64,000 nucleotides of DNA from Citrus sinensis (lineage: Eukaryota > Streptophyta > Magnoliopsida > Sapindales > Rutaceae), in assembly GCF_022201045.2 (NCBI RefSeq), contig NC_068562.1, positions 7,980,001-8,044,000 of the forward strand, written 5' to 3'. Both the position numbers and the translations under genes were made by a program. Shown piece after piece: positions 24,060 to 39,836 of this stretch (position 1 is its first letter; each line of letters begins with the position of its first letter). The notes under the pieces were generated by a model, which searched no databases, had not been told where the DNA came from, and worked only from the letters and a program-made list of their open reading frames with translations.

Positions 24060-25900
24060 GTGAAAAAAACATTAGGCCCCCAGTCAAAATAAGACCAGAT
24101 AAATTATTATGTAAAGAAGATTGAATGCTAATTTGGTAGTGTTTTAATTTTTAAAATAATTGTTAGTAGTTGTACTGTATAAATAATTAATTTTAAAGAG
24201 AATCAGTTAAGTTTTTGATTAAATTTATTGTAAAAGTGCTGTGAGTTTTAGAAATAATTGTATGTGCTTGGAAAATCTTACTACTAAACTGTTATAAGAA
24301 TGCAAATAATTAAAATAGACATGATGTTAAATAAAATTTATTTACACACTTGTAAACATATATATATAATATAGTTCTATTGTGTATACAATAATTGATT
24401 ACTAAAATTAATATTTTTTTTTGTTTTTTTATTGTTTTGTCATCTCAATATTATTGGTATTAATAATAGTCTCTTTAAATTTGATGATTTTTTCCAATTA
24501 AGTAAGGATAATTTTAAAATTTTAGAACATATTTGAAGATATATATGAAATTGTATTCAAGATAAAATAGATTCTCAAAATTAGATTTTGAAAAGTTATT
24601 CATTCTCTGTTTTTCAAAATCTATTGTAAGATATGATGATTTTGCCAAAGGTAATTTTTAAATTTTTTTACCAAACATCATAATTAATTTCTAACTTAAA
24701 AAGACCTCTTTTGAGCCTCTCAAAAGTAGTTCCAAACGCATCTAATCCTTCTTCTTTTCTAATAATGATAATAATAATAATAATATGGGTAAATTTCAAA
24801 TTACCTCCATCGTGAATTGACTACTTTTAAAATTTTCACTTAGTTTTCAAAACCTAAAGTTACCCACATTTGTGTTCATAAGATAAGGGGAAAATGAGAG
24901 TGGGTTGATGGTTTTATTTATTTTTTTTGTCTTCTTAAAGAAAAAATGGGATAAATTGCGATTTTTAAAAATAAATGGGGAATTTGAAAATGGTCAATTC
25001 ACAAAAGATAATCCAAAATTAACCTTAGTAATAATAAGGATGATTAATGCAATGAATATTATCGTAATTTGAAAATGATCAGTTCACAAAAGATAATCCA
25101 AAATTAACCTTAGTAATAATAAGGATGATAATCCAAAAGAATGATGCACTTTTTTATAAGTTCACATTTTCCCATGGTTTAAAAATATGTGTGGTATTTC
25201 AATTAAAATGAAAAAAAAAAAGATATATTAAAAGAAAAACAACTAATCAATCCATATAAACAAAGTAATAAAGCCAAACTTATTTTATGGATGATATTAT
25301 TCTTCTTATAGTCTTATAAACCCCCCCCCCCCCCCAAAAAAAACAAAAAAAAGAGACCATACTGATTTTTTTTTTTAATTACTTGTGCTAAAGTTGTTAA
25401 CACAATAATTCAGTCTAAAAGACTAAAGCACCAGTTATATAGGACATGGATACTTTAAACAGATGTGCAATACTTGAGAATTATAGTATCATTATTTTTT
25501 TTTTAACATGCTTTTACCACTTTGCCAATCGCTAAGATAAGTTTAAACCCCTATATTTTAGTATAACAATTTAAAAAGAGTATGGTTTGCGAAATATTTC
25601 TAAATAAGTCCCTATTTTGCTACAGTAACTACAAAAGGGTCCATTTATATATATTACAAACTATATAATAAATAAGAGTTACTATAATCCTCTTAGTAAA
25701 ACTAATAATTCAGCTCTTACATTCTGACAGTTTTGAAACAAATTAATCCATCAGACAATTTGATTCTGGGGTTATAACAATCAAATTATTGCACTGTATT
25801 AAAAATTTTTGACGAAATTCAATTGCAAGACGGTGTAAAAAATTTGCAAACTGTGGAATACTTATAATTTTTAACAAAAAGAGGGATTCAAATGTTAATT
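24060..25900. other. AT-rich spacer between the divergent SWA2 and RPSA genes
   Basis: No gene was recognised. A C run of about 16 stands at 25321-25336, ATA repeats near 24767, and a tandem duplication at 24981-25128. Several lines are very AT-rich with weak similarity to decayed transposons, without definable ends. Confidence 0.6.
24981..25128. repeat. Tandem duplication, ~63 bp shared, 85-bp period
   Basis: Copies at 24981-25043 and 25066-25128 share TTGAAAATG, TTCACAAAAGATAATCC and CTTAGTAATAATAAGGATGA almost unchanged, so the duplication is fairly recent. Confidence 0.85.
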
Positions 25901-25919
25901 AGTCCTTTAAGACTTGGGT

Positions 25920-26046
25920 TGGGCTGTGGGGTTGAACAAACCCACGAGCCCAAATAATGGGCTGGGTGGGTTTTGTTTACCCGCCCGTTTCCAGAAAATG
26001 GGACCAAAAGAAACTAGGGTTTTTGTTGCCCTACTTACTATATAAA
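25920..26046 (+). promoter_or_regulatory. RPSA promoter: site II, telo-box, TATA
   Basis: Three site II motifs (TGGGCT at 25920-25925 and 25958-25963, AGCCCA at 25947-25952) precede a telo-box TAGGGTTT at 26015-26022 and a TATATAAA near 26039-26046. The ATG follows about 105 bp further. Telo-box plus site II is the known signature of plant ribosomal-protein gene promoters that are active in dividing cells. Confidence 0.8.
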
Positions 26047-26152
26047 ATGAACCCCATTGTTGGTTTGGTTTCTTCTTATCACAGCCAGCGAGCAGAAGTC
26101 TCCGTCGGTACCACGAGTCTCAGCTTTCTCTCGCAGGTTTTGAGAAATAAAG

Positions 26153-28269
<2,117 letters not shown>

Positions 28270-30520
28270 TTTTATTTTGAGAGAGTTTTGTTTCAATCAT
28301 TTCAAGCCTTTTCTTCTACAACTATGTTTTAGTTTGAACTTCTTTATGTTCGGCAAAGTACTATGGCTTTGTTCTTTTTTTTTTTTTATCTTTTTTTTTT
28401 TGGCACAGTTATAGTTCTAGACATTGAGAATTAGGTTTTGTTGATGATGATGATGGTACCTAATATTTTGGTATGTTAAATTTGTCCGAGTCATCTAAAT
28501 TTATCTATCAATACTGACATTGCCAATCTCTTACGCTTGGAGCCTGGGACGTCAAAGAGTATCTTCCCTGAAATTTAAAGTCTGCTCATTATATAATTCT
28601 GGATTAGAATTACTAAATCCATACTCAAAAAATTTAAATTACAAATGTGACTGCAACTTGCAGGGGATTTTTATTTTTTGAGACGAATTTATCTGTTAAA
28701 GGTGTCAAATTCACGTAGTGGATTTTTAGTGAGTTTTTTTTTAATTTAAAATCACGAATATAAAAGAATATTTTTAATAATACGTAAAAACTTAAATGAT
28801 AAAATTTAAGCTATAAAGATATAATAATAGCATAAAAAATCAGTAAATAATATTTAGTTTTAGATTTTATTAATGTAAATAAGAAATTAAAATTTCAACA
28901 TTAAAAAATACATAAAGTATATTAATTTAACACAAAATATTTACATTGTAGGTAAATCATCACTAATATTAATGTCTTGCACCATCTTTTAATCAATATA
29001 TAAGAATTATCAATAATATTAAAATTACCGTTAAGGCAAAACAAACAAAATCAATTAAAGCAAAATAAAATGTCAATAATAAAAATTATAAAATTACTAC
29101 TTGTTAAAAACTTATTGTATATATGTTGCAGGAAAATAAGTTAGATTTAGGAATTAAAAACTTTAATATATTTTTGTTTAATTTTTTAAATTTAATTATT
29201 GTGATTAAAATAAAAAATATAAATAATTAAAATGAAAAATGCGGATTGATGGATACCTACACTAGTATCCAACGGATTTTTTTTCAATACAAATAGGTTT
29301 TCGCAAGTGAATTTAAATAAGTTTATAGGTAATTTTGTCATCCCTAAATAGGTGAAAGTACAGAAGTTTATTGATATATGGAGGTATACCAATTCAAAAT
29401 CTCCCAGGCGACTAACAGTCTAGCATAATTCACAAAGCCTTGGGCGTATGGCGAGCAACTCTGATTTTTATAAATTCCGGGTATTGTTGAAGATTGAATT
29501 AATCAGATTGCCTGCCAAATAATTCGAGGTGATTTTTCACCTCTTTTCACACTTCCTCGTAGGTCCTGAAAATTTTTCATCACAAAATTACTACTGTAGA
29601 TTTCGGAGCCGATATTCCAATGACAGCGAAGCCATCTTACATAATTGTTAATTTCAGGCCCGTATCTTAAGATTCATAATTACTTAATAGAGATTTTTAT
29701 GAAGCTAAAGCCTAGATGAAAGAGACTAAAGTTGCCATCTTCTAAAGAATTGATGATAATTTGATGGTAACATCCAAGGATGGAAGAGATTAGTTTGCAA
29801 TACTTCGTTTGATTCTTCCATTTTAACCAGAAGAAAATATAAATATGGTGGACAAGTATTTAAAACCTATGACCTGAAACTGTTAATTGGAGCTCTAATT
29901 GCACAATGATAAACTATTTACAACGTTGAAAAGTTCGGATGAGAGCTCATAAATGAATTAGCTATTTACTCTTGTGCTTCGCTTCCAAAATTCCATGGTT
30001 AAATGATGCTACCTGTCCTGGGTCACCAATGATCCCCGGAATTAAAACCAAGATTGTTCTCAAATTGATTTCTGTCGCTTAAATTTCTGTACGCAATCAC
30101 CATCCTTCGGATGGGTTGTTGACTCTGATCAAGGTTAGGAGAAAGAAAAGTTCTATATGAACACTTGCCGCAATGAACTTCAACGAAACAATAACTCCCC
30201 ATCCGTTACCCATTGCACAAACTTTTGATCATATTCCAACACATTGTTGCTGGCAAGTTCAGTTGCTGTTGGTTCCCTTCCCTGGATATGGAAAAAAGTG
30301 GGAAAAAAATCAAGAATTTGCTTTTATGAACTGGAAGGTTTGTAAAATGAATCACATTTGCAATGAAAAGTTTAAAACACTGACCTTTAGGCTGGAACCT
30401 GAATCACTTGCAACCGACCTGCATAATTTGAAGAACATTAGACAAGACATCAACGGATATGTTTGGCTTAACTTAAATGCATAATTTGAGAACTACATGC
30501 TTTTATGTAGTTCACTGGAG
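28270..30520. other. Spacer between RPSA and the SAC gene
   Basis: It begins with the RPSA 3' UTR (T runs at 28374-28400) and ends with the 3' UTR of the SAC gene. A weak pair of hAT-like ends stands at about 28697 (TAAAGGTGTC) and 29346 (TTGTCATCCCTA) but without matching target duplications. Small ORFs at 30173-30668 match no family in the plus sense; the last of them overlaps the SAC terminal exon. Confidence 0.55.
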
Positions 30521-33500
30521 CTACCTGTCGCATACATCTTCTTCACAAGAATTTCCTGATGAAGAAAGCCAGTCTAAATCAAGAAAGTTTGTAAAGTTAC
30601 AAGCATCCCCATGTTCATCAAAACAGTTGGGATCGAACTCAAGGTATTGGTCCTCTTCTATGTGTTGACATTGTTTCCACAAAGGCATTGAGGGTGTATA
30701 CCTATACAGAAATGCAACATTTAGTCAGTCCAATGGAACGCATTCCAAGCATTTCTTAATTTCCGAATTTGGATAGAAGTGATATTTAAGCGGACCTGGG
30801 AAATGATATATCACTTTCACAAGATGAGATCTCTGGAGTGGACTCCGAAAGACCTTTTGTACCTCTGTGCTCCCTTTCAGCCAAAGGTTGATTGTGTCCA
30901 ACAATTGAAGCCATCAGACATGAGTCACTCTCATTGAGAATATTACCATCTGAAAGAGACCTCTTGAAGAATGACCTACACATAATTTAAAGTGATAAGA
31001 ATAACTTAGTCGATCTTAAAAACACAATGTTGGTCTTCAAAATGATGACATTACTTTGCACTCTCAATAACGTTAGGATCATGAATCCCAATAACGTGAT
31101 GTTGATCCGAGTCCAACTCCCACAGGGCCGGTTTACCCTGCTGTGGCTGAAAGTGACCAAGGAATCTGCTCAAAAATATCAAGCCAAACAGTTACTAAGA
31201 TGTTATATTACACCCATGCCTATGCAACCGGTATCAATTGGAACAATACACTTGCTTAAATTTCAGTTATAGACAATGATGTGGAAAAGAATGCTTTCAT
31301 TTAACGTACACATTAATTGCATTCTGCTTCTCAGCATCAACATAGGTGTTACTGTAGTAACGTTGAAGAGTTCTTAAAAACTCCTGAGACTGAGTCGCTG
31401 CTCTCCATTGACCTCTCCGTTCACAAAATATCTGTTTAGAATTATCAATGAGAAATGAAAAACACATGAATTTTGTTAGAATCTTGTCAACATATACAAA
31501 AGCAACAATTTACCAATATTCTCCAAAACTGAACCAACATGTACAAGGATTACCTTGTTATGTGCAGCAGATCCACCATACTGTAGAGCTAGAGTGTCAC
31601 CCATAGTCTCATAGATACCCATTAAATCTTTAGCCAAAGGGTTATCTAGACCAATATTTGGGGATTTGAGAAGTCCTAAAGTTTTTAACTGAAGCCCAAG
31701 AGCCACTACCCCATAGGCGTATTGGGCCACATTTGTGCGATCTAGACAATCTATGCAATTTGTCCTTAATACACCTTTTTGCAGGATTGGTACCTTGATA
31801 GACAAATTTGCACTCGGCACATGGCTGCCACTGCTAACTTCTCTGTCAACAGTCTCAGCATCCTCATTTTTATGGGATAGATTCTGAGGGTAGTCATCAT
31901 CACTTCTCCTGTATTGCATTGTGATGCCACGACATTGCAAAGTTAGAAAGAAAGTTAAGCAGAAAAAATGCAAGGATGCTTATTAAGTAAGGTAATGAAT
32001 AGGCTATTATTTTGAAAGAAATTACAACCATTTATTTTTATCAATATTATTTTTTATTAAGTTTAAAGCAGTTTGGAAGGAATAATCACTTGGAATAGAA
32101 TATGAAGGTTGACCTAAGAAGGAATATTAAATCATCATGTTGACACAAGAAGTCAAGATGAATGACAAAAGAATCAAATTAAACACATGGTATTCTGATT
32201 GGAACTTACTCAATGCAGGATAAATTCAACAATCCCTCAGGCTTTGGTGTCACTTGACAATAAAAGATGCCAGTTAAACTTAATGCATAAGCTCCAGCTC
32301 TGCCTAGAATTTGCAAGGCATTTATTGCTCTGATAAAAACAATTAAGATCAATTCATGTAAGTAACCATTCAAATGACTGGAAATTTAAAATAATTTGTG
32401 CAATCAAGGGGAAGCCATCGTACTTTCTAGAGTGTTTCTGGAGATCATAACTAAGGAATTTTAGGCGATTCTCCTTTGACAAATCTTTATTAATGAACCG
32501 AATAGCATTTGAAAACTCTGCACGAAGAATGGTTTCTCTAGGCTTTTTCTCATTGGTCTGTAAGTCACCCAACATAGCAGCCAAAAGGGAAATGATGAAG
32601 TTAAAGCATGTCAGAACTGAGTTAAGATAGAACAATGCTGCAACAGTATGCTCATAGGAAAGCAAAGTGGTTGAATTCCACAGTTACTGGAGAAAACCTA
32701 CCTTAATCAAATTCAGAACTATAATAGGATTCCCATATCTCTTTGCAAGATTTTCAAAATGAAGTCTTGTGGCCTCATATTTTTTATCCTTCTTTGATAC
32801 TGTAAACAAAAAGAAAAAATCAGCAAAAATTCATGGGATTTACAATTTGAGGGTGGTAAGATTATGTACCAAAGCTTACATATAATGTCAGGTTTAATAT
32901 TCATCCATGACGTCTCCTGAGACCAGAAAAGTGGGATCGATCCACGGACTTGTACAACAGAACTGATTTGCATTGGGTATCCTTCAGGAACATCTTCAAC
33001 CACAATCTGTTCCGTCTCAACATCATTGGCTACTCTACCCTTCTCATTGACACCACGTTTCAAATATCTATATGACAGGAGAGAATCAAAGTGAAAATCA
33101 TATTAGCTATGAGATCAGCTATAAGCAAAGAAAAGATAAAATATCACAAATAGAACAGAATCTGCATCTTCAATACAAATGTAACATAGAAATTGGGGTC
33201 TTCTAGGAGGATCAAACACAAATGAAAACATTGAATCAACTGTTTAACTAATCCTTCTAAGTAATCTGTCGCCCTAAAATCAGAAAGAGTGGATTTGATT
33301 TTTTACACCTATTATTTGTTAACAATAAAATATCACACCTTGTGCCAGCATAATGCCGTGAGCGTCTTGCAATGAGAGTGAACTTGAAGTCCCTCCCAGC
33401 TACAGAAAGGTTCTCCTGGATAATGAAGCATGAAAACACGACTATCATATCAAACTTTAGATCTCTCTGGTTAATTAAATGAAAAACATTATCGAAAAGA

Positions 33501-35718
33501 AATTCTGAAAGGAAGAGAAAGCCAAGCATAAATTATTGAAATGTTCAATTGATCTTCCAAGCAAAGCGGATCAACAAACAAAAAAGCATCCTGTCAATAT
33601 CCCGACTCCTACAAACACTTGACCAAGGAAGTCCATTGACAAAGAGCATATGACAAAACCTAACTTCAGCAGCTCTATAAAGAGTAACATATTGTAAATA
33701 AACAGTAAGTATAAGGGTATGACAAAAAGCAACATCTGACACCCCAAAAAAACACTTAACAGCAACTATAATGAATAACCAAATAAGTTTGCAAAGAAAT
33801 AAATGCCATGAGATTCTGACTCCATAGGTAAACCACAACACAGAAATATGAATAAACAATAACCTTCAGAAGAATATCATGATATTAATTTCTTATTTGC
33901 TTCTAGCATTTATGAGATTAATTGAGAAACGATACCCTTCAAACATACCATACCTGCTTAAAGAATCCATATACTAATGCAATGGTCCACTGATTATTCT
34001 TGAGAGTATTCCGAAATCCACGAGTCAAGAAATGATTCCAGACAAACATTGATTCATACTGTGATTGTCCTGTCCCATTATTACATAAGTTCTTTTGAAG
34101 ACTATTCATGATATTGTATGAGTAGCTGAAAAAGAAGTCCTTCGTAAGATCCACAGAGCTGAGGAGCTTCTTGTATCTACACATCACAAGAGAAAAATGG
34201 ATGGAAAGAAAAGCAAAGCACGTTAAAACATGTATAATACATTGATCAAAGTGGAAAGAATTTAAGGAAAAAAAAAAGCTATAAATTTAAAACAAAAAGA
34301 AAAGAAACTGTTGTCCCTACAAACCCCAATGATACCTTGCCTCAATCAACAATTAATAATAACATCACCTACGGCAATGTTGTTTGCTCCTGTACAAATG
34401 CAGGACATGAAATGGAAATAGGCTCTACAAATGATATTAACTAAGATAAATGCAACAACATCAAACATAGTAATCTGAAACTTTAAAAGAGACGTTTTCT
34501 GCGTCTCACATAAAAAGGTAGACGAGCTGCAATTGCCAGAGGGCAGAAGCTCCCACCAATACTTAAACAATAAAGGGTTTACTAACGAAAGTAGAAACAG
34601 AGATTACCTCCACCAGTGTGGAACTCGTCTACTTAAGAATGCCAAAACACAGACAATTAGTCCAACATAGTTTTATTGACAAAAGTAAAACAATCAGACA
34701 ATGACACAAATTCTCATCTAAATACAATGAATAATGTACGACGCTTGATGCTAAGTTCACATGTCTCTTTATGCGTACCAAGTACATATTACATTTACAT
34801 GCGGAATTGACAAAAGACCTTTTCTCATTCTTAGAATAAGCCAAATTGCTCAGCACAGATGAATGTGGGATTGGAATAATCTCGCTCTTCTTTATGGAAT
34901 ATACAGCGTGGCCACAAATTACACCAATCTTCTTCCTTCCCGTGACCAGCAACATGTAATAAGGTTCCAAAAATTTTATAAACCCTGAATCAATGAATAA
35001 AAAACACCATAAATACTACAAAAAGAAACAAATTATGATCATTAATATGAACATATTCCAAATATAACATACCAACTATGCCAAAACATTTGGTAACTAA
35101 TTTAAGTCCACCCGTCGATCTGTTTCCATCGTGTACCCGTCTCAGCAGGTCCAAGTATTCAAAATCTGAATATGTTGCAGAATCTTCAACAATGTTTAGT
35201 TCTGATGGCTCTAACCGATAAATCTTTAACACCCTCCACAGGTTTGTTTTCTTGTACCTTCCACATATATAAAAATTCTGCTTCCAATAAATAAACCCAA
35301 AAAAAGAAAAAAAAATCCCATCAACACTACGCAACAATTAAACACAACAACAAAACTAAGTCATAACTCCTTAAAACTCTATGAACAATATAAGTCAAAA
35401 TCTGTATCTTCTATCATGTTAATTGCAGCCAATGCAAAATCATCAACACATCAACATAACAACAAAAAACAACATCATATTTTCTCATTAACAGCATGAA
35501 TAACAACAATAGTGGTAATAGAAAAGAATCATAAGAAGATCAAAATTTGTTACAAAGAGCAAAACATATTACAATATAATATAAATCAAGCCAAAGGAAG
35601 TAAAAGAAGTTCCAAAAAGAAAAAAAAAAATTACCGAGCGCGTTTCATAAAGTGTAAACTTTTGAAGAAAACAAGGATTATATTGGTGGGTAAAATCAAT
35701 CCATTTCTCCGTTGCCAT
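30521..35718 (-). CDS. SAC-domain phosphoinositide phosphatase (SAC1-5/FIG4-like), 14 exons
   Basis: It should remove a phosphate from phosphoinositides; plant SAC1-5 act on PI(3,5)P2, with SAC2-5 at the vacuole. Exons: 35718-35635, 35277-35073, 34984-34819, 34176-33954, 33415-33339, 33067-32880, 32799-32702, 32557-32424, 32329-32210, 31908-31554, 31431-31310, 31165-31055, 30975-30796, 30701-30521. The sum is 2244 nt, or 747 residues, all GT-AG with consistent phases. The Sac N-domain ([46 protein letters not shown]) is followed near residue 480 by the catalytic P-loop [12 protein letters not shown] (CX5RT, intact). A region after [16 protein letters not shown] and a tail rich in Asp/Glu complete it. 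The donor at 31310 is GTACGT; the adjacent GTGTAC choice would put a stop in frame. Group assignment SAC1-5 is firm; the exact orthologue is not. Confidence 0.94.
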
Positions 35719-38700
35719 TGCAATTGGGATCCCGAGCTTCAGCTCGGAGGGCTCTCTTTCTTTGAACGACAACGAAAACAGAAAAAAAAAAAACGCAAAA
35801 ACACAAAAAGCAAGAACAATAAAAGCTACAATCTTTCTTCTTCACTGAATCTACAAATATTAGTATTGTTATTATTAATAGACAGCTCTGCAGCAATCGT
35901 ATAAAATTACAATGAGACTCGCCGACTTGGACGTAAATAAAAAAAAAGATTAAACCACGATGTTTTGTACGTGAAGGAGTGAAAGTAAATAGGTGAAACA
36001 CAGCGTCTTCGAGAGAAAGATCAGAGATTTAGAAGAAGAAGGAGACCGGCTTGGCGACCAGAGACACAACTGGTCGAGTTTGAGTTTTGTGTTTGTGTTG
36101 GCATTGGTCTTCTCTTTTCTTGTTTTCTTTTGCTGGCCCATTTATTTATTTATTTATTTTTTGGGGGATGTTGTATTTATATTTTCAGTTTTTTTTTTTA
36201 ATTATTGTGAAGACTAATGAATTAATAATGTTTGTAATTAGCGAATTCGTAGCTGTTATGAAATTATTTCGGATTTGCTTCCTTGTTTGTAGGGTGTGAG
36301 TAGCGTGACTCGGACGAGTTTTATTTTTATTTTTAAATTGTTTAGGAATTATATTAAAAAAAATTGTTTAGAAAGTTGGGGTAGTAACATCTGAGTCCTT
36401 GTATTTTTATGAAAATCAACACAAGCACAATTTACATAGCGTTTCTCCCGCCGCCAGATTTTGCGATAATTTATTTATTTTATAGTGTCAAGAATTTATT
36501 GTTGAGCACTTTAAAATGAACAATTTTATTACACTTTACTGGTAATTTTTTTTTAAAAAAAAATTGGGCGATGTCACACTTTTTTTTAGTAATATTTTAT
36601 ATATTTTAATCCCAAATGATACAAAATTTGGTTATCCGATGATAAAATGACTAAACTATAATGTAATAAGTTGTTAAATTAAAATGTGATATTAATTAAT
36701 ATTCTCTCTCCTCTCAATTTATTTAAATAGATGGTGAACTTTTTTCCGCTATTATTTAGATTTGTAGTAATTTTAAAATTTTTTATTAGTCTTTTGTGTA
36801 ACATGTGAATTTTCTATAGATTTGACGTATTTAAGGATTAGATAGAGGATTTCATGCCATAAAAAATTAAATTCCATAAAAGGCTCTATCGCATTATCAA
36901 CTGAAAGAGCCAACCATCATAATGGAGGATAGTGTAAAAGAGTTAAAAAGGAACTCTTACTTCTTATGAGAGTTTTACTTTATTTTCTTCAAAATATTTG
37001 TTAATGAAGATATCGATCAAGAAGGTATTTCTTGTGCACATTGTCTCCCTATGTGTCAATTAGACTTATAATGGTAATTCTTGTTATCTGCTTTAATGAA
37101 AATGTTATTATTTAAAATTTAAAAAAATTATGTAAACACATTATTTTAGACATTAATTCAAGAATACAGTAATTCAAGAGCATAGTTTGAACTTTTTGAT
37201 TTTTTTAATTTAGTCGAACTATAGAATTACTGATTTTTATATCAGATGGTATTTTTTATGCCTTCCTTATGATTTTGGAAATATTAGGGATCTGTATGTT
37301 ATTATCCCTTTGAGATTTAAAATGTAAGGAAATGAATAAAATTATTTGTTGAACTTCGATGAATTATATGCTATTTCAACAATTTATATTCAATTCACAA
37401 CAGAGATTAAAAAGAAATGGTTTCTTTTCAATAACTTAGAAAATTCTTATGAAAGAGGAAAAAAATACTTAGACATCCAATCAATTTGTACTTGAGTAAA
37501 CTCGGAGCATTATCAACTTCTATTTATTATGCAACTCTTAAGCATTTTTATGTAAGAATTTTACATCAAAAATTATTTTCAATACTTAAAGATAAAATTA
37601 GTATTATCTCATGATGTGATCTCTTTCTAAGTAAAAATAAACATGGATGATTGATAGTTAATAAATACTTATATATTATTACTTAAAGACATATGATACA
37701 AAATGTTTAAAAATTAATAAGAACTCAGATTATGAGAGAATATTTATCTGTAAAGATAAACCCACCTTAACAAGAAAATTAAATTAAATGTTATCACTTC
37801 AAAATAAGCCGACAATAAATTTGCGTCCTTTAGTGCGTTTGAAGACAATAAAATAAAATAAAAAATCAAAGTTGATTGGTCTAACTAAATTAATTTTATT
37901 TTAATATAATTGGGTTTGAATTAAATTCTAATTCGAATCAAGGAAATTCAGTATTAAAAAAGATTGAATTTTAATAAATTTCTGAAATTTATTTTGGTTT
38001 TGGGCGACTACTCCTAATTCAATTATTGGGATATTTTATTTGTTTATTTTGATGTAGACAATGAATTAAATGTAAATGGGTCCGTTGGGAAGGGGGGAGT
38101 GACTGGGTTGATCCGAGTCAACTAGTAAATTTAATGCACAATCATCGCTGTCCTCATCTCACCTACACAAATGAAATTTCAATTTTGTGGAATTTTGTCT
38201 ATTTTAATTAGAATATATTTCCACTATCTTTGGGGACTATATTTTAATTTCAAACTTTCATTAAATAATTAAGAAAAATTACTCACTTTCCTTATAAAAA
38301 GGAAAGTATTTAAATATTACACACTTTAATTAAAAATAAAGAAAGAAAATAATTGAGTCGATCCCATAGTGATTGGAGAATATACTATTGTGCCATTCTT
38401 GATCAACTTGCTCCACAACCTTTTTTAAATTCATAAATTACAGAAACTTCTACGCTGGAATCTTGAATTCTTTTTCTTTTCTTTTTTTCGTTTTCAAAAT
38501 TAGAAATTTAGAATCGTTGAATTTATATTTGGGCACTTGGGTTGCGTACATGGATTGTAACTTAATTTAACATTTGTAGAATTGCATTACTCATCAATTA
38601 GTCAACAATTGAATGATTAATAATTAAATTATAACACAAAATAATTGTGTTTACATCGTTTATTATTATTATTTTTAATGTTTACTAGACCTAAAAGAAA

Positions 38701-39142
38701 AAAATAGTAAAGTAATATTACTCTCGGGCGGCGTTGATACATAATGTTCCGCGATTAAAAGTAAAAAGTGCATAGAGAAACATTGATAAATAAATTTCAC
38801 ACATGATCTAATATTAGTAATCTTCTTGTGGAAATTTTATTTCAATGCGATTTCTTGATCAATTATTTGATTAGACTAACCTCTATGAGTTGACAAATTA
38901 ATTCCTCAAATATATTTTTTTCAATCTACTGGTTATAAATTTCAAATATCCCATTTTGTCTATTACATTTAATTATACCGGGGTCTTGTCTAACTCAATC
39001 CGATAATATAAACAGATAAATCTTTGAGCACGAGAGGATCACGCTCTCTCGCAGTATGTTCCCACCTTAGATTAATTATTACTAAATGACCAAATTTTTT
39101 GCATCAACAACATTAAGAAAAAAATGTTATGGAAAAAGTATA

Positions 39143-39836
39143 TAGGAATGACAATGGGGTGTGGTGGGGGTGGTGAGGCCTACCATATTTCCCACCATGT
39201 TAGAAATTTTTGTATTCACTCCCCCACCTCATTCCCCAATAAATTTAGTGGGATGAGGATGAGGAATTCTCATGTGGGGAATGATTTCTTCATCCCCATC
39301 TCATTCCCCATTTATCTATTTTATAGTAAGTATAGATACACGATTTCAGTAAGTTAAAAATTAGAGATTTAAAATAAAATCATCACCATATAAAAGTATT
39401 TAAATTCTTTTAAAAAATCTCTAAAAGTTTGAAACAATATCTTTAAAAGATATTAAAAGTGAAAAATATTTAAAGAGAGTAGTACCTTAAAAGAGAAAAG
39501 AAAATATAACAATATTTCATAATTGAAAAATATTGTAGGGTTTTCTTTTATTCATACAATATTTATATTACATAAAAAAAAATTAGTAATTGACATTATA
39601 GTTAATAAAATAAAAATTATTAAATAAGAATTAAAAACATATTTATATATAATGGGGATTGAAGTGAGGGTGAGGTGGAGTGGGGAGTGCAAAACTAAAC
39701 TACACCCCGTTAAGAATTTGAGGGTTTTTTTCTCCCACTCTCCGTCTTATTTCTCAAAAATTATTCAAAATTTTCTTCATTTGGGGTGGGGCTCCATAGG
39801 ACCCTAAACCCGTGGACGAGTATTTTGCAATCCCTA
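39143..39836. mobile_element. Short non-autonomous hAT-like element
   Basis: The left end TAGGAATGACAATGGGG and the right end TTGCAATCCCTA form imperfect terminal inverted repeats. The flanks AAAGTATA (39135-39142) and AAAGTACA (39837-39844) match at 7 of 8 positions, the 8-bp target duplication of hAT transposons. G-rich subterminal words (GGGGTGGGG, CCCCAC) lie inside both ends. At 694 bp with no transposase it is non-autonomous, and it resembles the element at 50088-51111. Confidence 0.65.

Noticed and set aside
28697..29346. Possible third hAT-like element (TAAAGGTGTCAAATT ... TTTTGTCATCCCTA)
   Set aside because: The ends are only loosely alike, and the 8-bp flanks (TTATCTGT versus AATAGGTG) do not match.
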